A DNA stretch of 51,555 bases. Origin: an uncultured Bacteroidales bacterium (GTDB lineage Bacteria; Bacteroidota; Bacteroidia; Bacteroidales; FEN-979). This document shows positions 46,301 through 51,555 of the stretch, piece after piece; position 1 is the stretch's first letter, and the number at the start of each line of letters is the position of its first letter. The notes under the pieces were generated by a model. That model did no database searches. It worked only from the letters and a program-made list of their open reading frames with translations, and was not told where the DNA came from. The stretch is taken from positions 1 through 51,555 of the forward strand of contig CAIYJU010000108.1 in assembly GCA_903926565.1 (NCBI GenBank), in the 5' to 3' direction. Made by a program: the position numbers and the translations under genes.

Positions 46301-49300
46301 TTTCCGAAGATATGAATTCGGTGTCCCGGTTAAGGGGATACCTGATCCCTCCTGTATCAGGCTACTACAGGTTCTGTTTTTCTGCCGATCCCTTTGCTTC
46401 ATTTAACCTGAGTACGGATTCGTCAGATATAAACATCCGGCAAATCGGGGGCACGGATTTCAATGGAAATTATCAATGGCCCCAAAACCCTGTTATTACC
46501 GACAGCGTCCACCTGGTACAAGGCAAACCTTATTATTTTGAATCCTTCTGCCAGGGTTATTACTGGAACAACTGTTGCAATCCATGGATAAAAACACCCA
46601 TGATAGGAAATTACCTGAAGATCGGCTGGGTGGTTCCGGGTACCTCCAATCTTTCTGTCATTCCATGGAATTGTGTCAGGCCGGCAGGGCCTGGAACAGT
46701 CCGTGGCGTCCAGTGGGAAATATTTGAAAATCAGGCGACCTATGATTTTGATGATCTGAAAAATGCAGCGTTTGTGCCGGACTGGGTTGTACGGCTTGAT
46801 TCTTTGTCAACAACGAATTTCTCCACGACTAAGGACCATTTTTCATCAAGGATCAGGGGATACCTGCTGGCACCGGCTACAGGGGATTACACATTCTATT
46901 TCGCATGTGACAACGTTGGTCAATTCTGGCTGAGCTCCGATACCCTCCCTGAAAATGCCCAAATGAAAAGTGCCATCACCTATTGCCAGCCCGACTGGTG
47001 GCAAAACACCTCTGTCCAGAGTCTGGTGGCAGGGCAACGTTACTTTTTCGAGATCCTCCATTATGATACAGTTTACACCGATTTGATCCAGCTGGGATGG
47101 AAAATCCCCGGAGATACGGTACCGCGGGTTATTAAATACCCTTTTATTTTGAATTACAATGACGGTATTACAGTACAATCCTTTACACTCCTCGATCACG
47201 AATTCACCGCTTTCCCCGGATGGACTGTCACACCGCGCCATTACCTGGCACCGTGGAATTCACCTGATAAAAGCATCCGGTGGACATCAGGCAACCAGTC
47301 GGTTGCCACGGTGAATGCCGATGGGATCATCACCATGGTGGCATCCGGGGTTTGCAATATAGTCGCCCGGCCGGCCTCCAATCCGGCACTTTCCGATACA
47401 GTCAGGGTTACGGTAACCAACTATTACGGCCCCTATTTTGTTAAGCAGAACGCTGCCGGGGACGGAGACGGTCATTCATGGGAAAGCGCGATCCCGCTGG
47501 CAAAACTCCTGAACGGTCTAAACCAGGGGGAGTTGAATCAGCAGGTAAAGGTTTTTGTGGCCGAAGGAACCTACAAGCCTACAACCACCATTGATCAGAA
47601 CAAGACTTTCAACCTGAATCACATCAGGATTGTAGGCGGATTTCCTAATTCTGTCACCGGGAATGATACCATCACCCGTGACTATACCAATCATGAAACC
47701 ATTTTAAGCGGGGAGATCGGAACACCCGGTGAAACGATCGATAACAGTTATCATGTTGTCACGACCCGCAACAGTTGTACAATAAATGGATTTACGATCC
47801 GTGACGGGCGGGCCAGTTGTTCCTCATATGGCTGGACACCGGGCTTCAGTTATTTCAAAAGGGAAGACAACGGAGGTGGAATTATTACCGAGGGATGTAA
47901 TCTGACCATTGAAAACTGCAAACTGACCAATAATTCTGCCTGGAACAGTGGAGGTGGATTATATAGCGGAGGATCGAACGTGAAAATTGAGAATTGCCAA
48001 TTCTATCAAAATTATACCGTTTCGGAATTGATCGGAACCGGAGGGGTTTTCTTTTTGCTTATCAACACATATGGCGCTGGGATTTCTGCCTCGAGTAATA
48101 CGGTGATTAATTTAGCGAACACCACAATTTTTAACAATGTTGCCATGGGTCAAGCGGGAGCCATTTTTATGCAGAGCAGTGTCGTAAACCTGACAAATTG
48201 TTCTGCTAAAAATAATCCCGGCTTTGGTGGTTATGCGTTTTATGCGGCCAGTGGTTCCACTTTAAACTTGAACAATTCAACTGTTGCAGGAACTATTCAG
48301 TACTATTCTTATCCCTCCGGTATTGTCAGCAACACTACCATCGACGGGAACCTCCTGGTTGCCAATTGCTTTTCCAAAAATGCCGTGTCACTCGATAACA
48401 GCATCATCACCGGGTTCGACTCATTTACGATTCTGCCATCCAGTGGAAACAACCTTTCAGATTCTGTTTTTTCTGCAAAGTATTGCATCCTGGGCAATTC
48501 GCTTTTTGGGGCCAGTAAAGAGGTGCTGATTTCCGACACCGTACCTGATCATACCAACTGGCTCGACACCCTCGCCTGCAATGGTGGGAATACCCCCACC
48601 ATGAAATTGAGGAATCTCCCCGGAAATCCTGCCAAAACCAGCGGAAATTCCGCATGGATCAGCACCACCGACCAACGCGGCTACACCCGCACCGACACCG
48701 TCAGCATCGGCGCCTACCAATGGACATGGCCCTCACAGATAACCATCAACCCGCAGCAGGCCTCCATCGCTCCCGGCGACTCGCTGCCTTTCTCCGTTGC
48801 TGTATTGCCTGTTTGGGCCGACGACAAAACTTGGAGTGTGTCAGCCTCCGATTCCACCATCGTCGGAATCGCCGCTAATGCGATGGTAGCAAAATCCGAA
48901 GGCAATGCCCGGGTGATGGTTCGCACCAACGACGGCAACCGCCGTGATACCTGCTTCGTGATGGTGATGACCGACAGCGTCGGCGTAAACGGGATCGTCC
49001 ACAACGGGAATTACAGCTGCTACAGCGCCCTGGATGTCATCAGCGTGGCAGGAAACGGAACATCTTTCGTGATGCAGCCCGGAAGCAACAGCGAGATGAT
49101 TGCCGGGGAGAAGATCTTCTATCTGCCCGGCACCACCGTAAAGGCGGGAGGTTTCATGCACGGGTACATCGCGCCGGAGGGGCCGTGGTGCTCTCAGGCC
49201 AAGATCAGCATTGCAGAGTCCGGACAAAATGAGGCCAATCCGGAACAGGATCTCAGATCCCGCAGGGAAGCGGTTAAGATCTGGCCCAATCCGACCAACG

Positions 49301-49509
49301 GACCGGTGCATGTTCTGCTGAACCTGGGTGATGCTTCAACCACCGCAAAGATTGCTGTTTACAATGTTTTCGGGCAGCAGGTTTTTACCAGGGAGATGCC
49401 CGCCAACGCTTCCGTGCTCATCAACCTTGGTGGTCTTAATCCGGGGTTGTATGTGCTCACAGTCACTCTGCCGCAAAGGAAAGATATTATTAAAATAATT
49501 CTGAAATAA
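43309..49509 (+). CDS. Very large secreted beta-helix / PA14 / Big_2 T9SS protein
   Basis: A 2066-aa protein, the longest in the window. The signal peptide ends WAFAQ. Beta-helix 1 (~28-415) starts YVTPEGAGLMNGSSWDNAL. Helix 2 (~418-948) ends VDIGATE. PA14-like domains lie at ~955-1115 and ~1125-1280 (LRGYLIPPVSGYYRF; IRGYLLAPATGDYTF, LGWKIPGD). Then come Big_2 (~1284-1370; WTSGNQSVATVNADG), helix 3 (~1372-1800; GPYFVKQNAAGDGDGHSWESA), Big_2 (~1805-1890), a 3-coathanger-like domain (~1903-1961) and a T9SS tail (~1988-2066; IWPNPTNG). It reads like a fusion of the double-helix protein before it with the PA14 / Big_2 / helix protein at 30338-33706. Function unknown; a surface-exposed or released adhesin is likely. 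The DNA at 48670-49191 is a near-copy of 32870-33391. Confidence 0.88.
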   Translation: MKNHFFPSTLKIAFCLILAMMSHWAFAQVVYVTPEGAGLMNGSSWDNALAGNSPAGNGYSRLADTLRQANAGAYFWIKEGTYLPSTDNDREKSFQVPEGVSVYGGFAGNELTGEERDWNDHFSVLSGDIGVAGSDSDNTFHVVTTIGNESGEYIRLDGLTICNGNTTGAPYIYTSIYHFGGGILTGYKTRIYNCLVTNNTCVQIGGGVYATGITEIAGCTFTHNLADQGGAIGVSYLGTASINNCRISQNSALAYGGGVGNDGSCSITNCIIVNNGSLNGGGVLIRGGTAIANSTIANNTNDNIVFWMDSWGTIKNSVVSGGGISVWNGASMDCQFSCTDDAIPGEGNIRQNPLFVAPTPERGTGSNGMEADWHLRWCSPCLNMGNNNMIPNGITTDIDGNPRILYSTVDIGAYETDSSGSVHNVIGFNNSRICIFSNAQYVGSGGTWETALAGNGESCKYPGQSLLYEAMKDATSGTEIWVEKGTYKTSLYPDRNHAFTVGPGVKVYGGFLGNETLLAQRDPVTNKTIFSGNIGDTTTDADNAWHILNINPSGSAYADSAMIDGVVLEKARTEGTDAAAVLIHTGSKICISRTLVAGDTLLGSGVGFMIKSGARVTLTDGTAEKFARGGIYNEGKLRLGNFTVKSNLFSGIQNFDSLAMYACNIDSNSILPYNYDASGGAICNAGYCTITGGNIRGNMSYLDAGGIRNKPNAVMHITGCNISGNKCNAYVLASGGGILNDGYLEITQSSINYNDARAAGGGICNSQGATCTIAGSAISNNETMGPGGGIYNPTSVRNCIIVNNKGGNGYGLAGGGIYLATGCTGIINSTIMNNIGEGIASVLADTIEIGNSIIYGNDLSISGRFNASYSCITGLVPVNHNTPHNPQCISPSEGKGPGFDGVSANWGLWGCSPCVNAGSNAFLQAGDSVDAAGGSRVKWNVVDIGATELQTDSLSGDCPPGISHNIIWEIFKPKVDCVQSTTGAPDQSVYLPTLETEFSEDMNSVSRLRGYLIPPVSGYYRFCFSADPFASFNLSTDSSDINIRQIGGTDFNGNYQWPQNPVITDSVHLVQGKPYYFESFCQGYYWNNCCNPWIKTPMIGNYLKIGWVVPGTSNLSVIPWNCVRPAGPGTVRGVQWEIFENQATYDFDDLKNAAFVPDWVVRLDSLSTTNFSTTKDHFSSRIRGYLLAPATGDYTFYFACDNVGQFWLSSDTLPENAQMKSAITYCQPDWWQNTSVQSLVAGQRYFFEILHYDTVYTDLIQLGWKIPGDTVPRVIKYPFILNYNDGITVQSFTLLDHEFTAFPGWTVTPRHYLAPWNSPDKSIRWTSGNQSVATVNADGIITMVASGVCNIVARPASNPALSDTVRVTVTNYYGPYFVKQNAAGDGDGHSWESAIPLAKLLNGLNQGELNQQVKVFVAEGTYKPTTTIDQNKTFNLNHIRIVGGFPNSVTGNDTITRDYTNHETILSGEIGTPGETIDNSYHVVTTRNSCTINGFTIRDGRASCSSYGWTPGFSYFKREDNGGGIITEGCNLTIENCKLTNNSAWNSGGGLYSGGSNVKIENCQFYQNYTVSELIGTGGVFFLLINTYGAGISASSNTVINLANTTIFNNVAMGQAGAIFMQSSVVNLTNCSAKNNPGFGGYAFYAASGSTLNLNNSTVAGTIQYYSYPSGIVSNTTIDGNLLVANCFSKNAVSLDNSIITGFDSFTILPSSGNNLSDSVFSAKYCILGNSLFGASKEVLISDTVPDHTNWLDTLACNGGNTPTMKLRNLPGNPAKTSGNSAWISTTDQRGYTRTDTVSIGAYQWTWPSQITINPQQASIAPGDSLPFSVAVLPVWADDKTWSVSASDSTIVGIAANAMVAKSEGNARVMVRTNDGNRRDTCFVMVMTDSVGVNGIVHNGNYSCYSALDVISVAGNGTSFVMQPGSNSEMIAGEKIFYLPGTTVKAGGFMHGYIAPEGPWCSQAKISIAESGQNEANPEQDLRSRREAVKIWPNPTNGPVHVLLNLGDASTTAKIAVYNVFGQQVFTREMPANASVLINLGGLNPGLYVLTVTLPQRKDIIKIILK
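48670..49191 (+). repeat. 522-bp shared 3' block, copy C
   Basis: Near-identical to copy A, which lies 15,800 bp upstream: about 27 mismatches, no gaps, same codon frame. The flanking helix and tail sequences of the two host genes are much less alike. Confidence 0.9.
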
Positions 49510-49545
49510 CCAGTATACCTGATCTTTAAAAATAAAAACCCATTC

Positions 49546-51555
49546 ATGAACAAGATATTTCTGACCTTTTCCCTTCTGCTGTGGATGATCATTACCGGCT
49601 CAGCGGTTGTTTGTCAATCCACCTGTTCCGTCACAATCAGTGTCTCAGCAAATCCCGTCAGAACCGGGGAAGCGGTCACATTCACCGCCGCCGGGTTAAG
49701 TGCTTTGCCGCCGGGCTCTCTGAAATGGTTTGTCAACGGCGTTTGCCGCTCGGGTGGCAACATCGACAGCGGAATGGTCGCCTTCTACCCATTCAACGGC
49801 AATGCCAACGACTCGAGCGGGAACGGGAACCACGCAGCTGAAGTGACCGCATCGCTGACCACCGACCGCTTCGGAAATCCTGATGCAGCATATAATTTCG
49901 GAGGGGTGACCAATCAGCAATACATCAAAATCCCCAATAGCCCCTCTCTTCAGTTCACCGACCAGGCTACATTTTCACTTTGGGTGAAAATGAACAGCTA
50001 TTACGGCCTGCATGGTTGGGGATATTGGACAGATCTCGGGTATCATATTCTGTTTGCAAAAGATGAATTGGGATGCTGTCTGAGTCAGGGAATCCAGGGA
50101 CTTGCCAATGGAGAGTTTGTTGCCGATATTTCTTCGAACGGTGTAAACTCAGGCATACAATTCTCTGATACAGTGTCCGGTTCAGCTATCGGACAATGGA
50201 TGAACCTGACCTGGGTTTACACTGCGACGCAGGCCAGGATGTATGTGGACGGCCAGATCCGGAAAACCACCGACGGGGTTACCTCTTTTACAAATGCAAA
50301 CCTGAAAGAGCTCTATTTCGGACGCCAAAACCAACAGCGAGAATTCTGGCTGAATGGTCAACTTGACGATATCCGTTTTTACAACCGCTCCCTCAGTGAT
50401 GAGGAGATCAGACGAATTGCTGACAGCTTCGATTCCCTGTTCCGGTATACGCCGCAGAACAACGACATCGTATATTGCGTTTATCAACCGTTTGGCAGTA
50501 CTACAGCGGATACATCCAATGCTATTGTGATGGCGGTGCTGCCCGTTCCGGTTTATGTCATTTTTATTACCCCGGATGGTGGCGGTTTGATGAACGGCTC
50601 TTCATGGGATAACGCTATTGCCGGAAATTCCCCGGCCGGAAACGGATACACGAAACTGGCAGATACCCTGAGGCATGCCAACGTCGGTGCGCATCTCTGG
50701 ATCAAAGAAGGGTCCTACTTGCCCTGTACCGACAACGATCGCGCAAAGTCGTTCCAGGTTCCTGAAGGGGTTTCGGTTTACGGCGGTTTCGCAGGGAATG
50801 AAACCTCGGAGGAGGAGCGGAACCGGAACGATCATCCTTCCGTGCTGAGCGGCAATATCGGCGCTACAGGATCAACCACGGATAACACCTTCCATGTGGT
50901 TGCCACCATTGGAAACGCTTCCGATCAATATATCCGTATCGACGGACTGACCATCCGCGACGGAAATACGGTCAATGCCCCGTACCCTTATGGTGGCGGA
51001 ATTTTAACCGGATACAAAAACCGGATATACAATTGCCTGATAACCAGCAATAATTGCGAACAAGGCGGTGGTGGAGTTTTTACTACCGGAATCGCTGAAA
51101 TTGTTGGATGTACGTTTAGCGACAACCATGCGGCAACAGGAGGCGCAATAGTGGTGAGCCTTTATAGTACAGTTACCGTCAGAAACTGCATGATCTCACA
51201 AAATTCGGCTTGGTCCTATGGAGGAGGAATCGAGAACGATGGTACCTGTATCATCAACAATAGTCTTATTGTCAATAATAGTGGTGACGGTGGGGGGATC
51301 GCCACATGGTGGATGGGGGCGTCATATACAGTAACCAACTCTACCATTGCCAATAATTCACCTGAAAACATTCTCCTCGGGTTTTCCGCAGTCGGTACGA
51401 TAAAAAATTCGGTTATTTCAGGGGGCGCTATCGTCCTGTGGCCCGGTGCATCACTGGACTGCCAATATAGCTGTACCGATGATTCTATCCCCGGGGAAGG
51501 CAACATCCGTCAAAACCCCATGTTTGTTTTACCAACACTGGTAAATGGTACCGGA
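49546..51555 (+). CDS. Secreted LamG / beta-helix protein, N-terminal 670 residues (cut by window end)
   Basis: Open from ATG 49546 to the window end without a stop (exactly 670 codons). The signal peptide is MNKIFLTFSLLLWMI...VCQ. Residues ~25-73 are the first half of an Ig-like domain (SANPVRTGEAVTFTA, KWFVNG). Residues ~74-295 are a LamG-like jelly-roll domain (VAFYPFNGNANDSSGNGNH, GQLDDIRFYNRSLSDEEI). Residues ~296-337 look like the second half of the same Ig-like domain (YTPQNNDIVYCVYQP). From ~340 a parallel beta-helix begins (LMNGSSWDNAIAGNSPAGNG) that closely matches helix 1 of the preceding 2066-aa protein. The C-terminus, expected to carry a coathanger and T9SS tail by analogy, lies outside the window. 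It starts 36 bp after the preceding stop. Confidence 0.88.
   Translation, partial: MNKIFLTFSLLLWMIITGSAVVCQSTCSVTISVSANPVRTGEAVTFTAAGLSALPPGSLKWFVNGVCRSGGNIDSGMVAFYPFNGNANDSSGNGNHAAEVTASLTTDRFGNPDAAYNFGGVTNQQYIKIPNSPSLQFTDQATFSLWVKMNSYYGLHGWGYWTDLGYHILFAKDELGCCLSQGIQGLANGEFVADISSNGVNSGIQFSDTVSGSAIGQWMNLTWVYTATQARMYVDGQIRKTTDGVTSFTNANLKELYFGRQNQQREFWLNGQLDDIRFYNRSLSDEEIRRIADSFDSLFRYTPQNNDIVYCVYQPFGSTTADTSNAIVMAVLPVPVYVIFITPDGGGLMNGSSWDNAIAGNSPAGNGYTKLADTLRHANVGAHLWIKEGSYLPCTDNDRAKSFQVPEGVSVYGGFAGNETSEEERNRNDHPSVLSGNIGATGSTTDNTFHVVATIGNASDQYIRIDGLTIRDGNTVNAPYPYGGGILTGYKNRIYNCLITSNNCEQGGGGVFTTGIAEIVGCTFSDNHAATGGAIVVSLYSTVTVRNCMISQNSAWSYGGGIENDGTCIINNSLIVNNSGDGGGIATWWMGASYTVTNSTIANNSPENILLGFSAVGTIKNSVISGGAIVLWPGASLDCQYSCTDDSIPGEGNIRQNPMFVLPTLVNGTG

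Noticed and set aside
1..51555. tRNA or rRNA genes in the gaps
   Set aside because: The gaps are short or AT-rich, and none shows a cloverleaf-like arrangement or rRNA-like sequence that I can recognise.

Overview
The window looks like a chromosome segment from a member of the Bacteroidota, probably an uncultured or environmental lineage; I cannot name a genus. The evidence is: several proteins end in type IX secretion (T9SS) C-terminal sorting domains; lipoproteins carry SCK/SCR-type lipoboxes; one sensor/regulator set is of the Reg_prop / Y_Y_Y / LytS / LytTR kind; FISUMP, PA14, Big_2 and 3-coathanger-type modules recur; and several intergenic spaces hold the phylum's TAnnTTTG -7 promoter box. 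No rRNA, tRNA, CRISPR array, transposase or phage gene was found.

Left part (1-18.5 kb). The 3' end of an ABC-2 permease gene faces two minus-strand lipoprotein genes. One is a pyruvoyl-dependent decarboxylase homologue of the phosphatidylserine decarboxylase (PSD) superfamily; the other is a 748-aa protein I do not recognise. Plus-strand genes follow for a FISUMP-domain secreted protein, an AI-2E/PerM family transporter, an HU/IHF-type DNA-binding protein and a small protein that is little more than a T9SS tail; a 76-aa hypothetical gene lies among them on the minus strand. A minus-strand block then holds a large parallel beta-helix protein, a GH31 glycosidase and a transglutaminase-like lipoprotein. 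A C-rich inverted repeat separates the last of these from its convergent neighbour.

Middle (18.8-25.7 kb). Two paralogous hybrid sensors (secretion signal, periplasmic propeller, Y_Y_Y domain, one membrane span, LytS-type kinase) flank a single LytTR response regulator. The regulator start overlaps the first sensor by 14 nt.

Right part (25.8-51.5 kb). At least six very large secreted proteins (1122-2066 aa, the last cut by the window end) lie head-to-tail on the plus strand with gaps of 29-89 bp. They are assembled from a small shared set of modules: FISUMP, Ig-like, PA14, Big_2, parallel beta-helix, FN3-like, LamG, a Cys-bounded 3-coathanger-like domain and the T9SS tail. Three of them share a 522-bp in-frame DNA block near the 3' end. 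Two copies differ at only about 27 positions although the rest of the genes have diverged, so recombination or gene conversion appears to homogenise or shuffle the locus. The arrangement suggests, but does not prove, that the twin sensors and the LytTR regulator control the downstream family of surface or secreted adhesin-like proteins.
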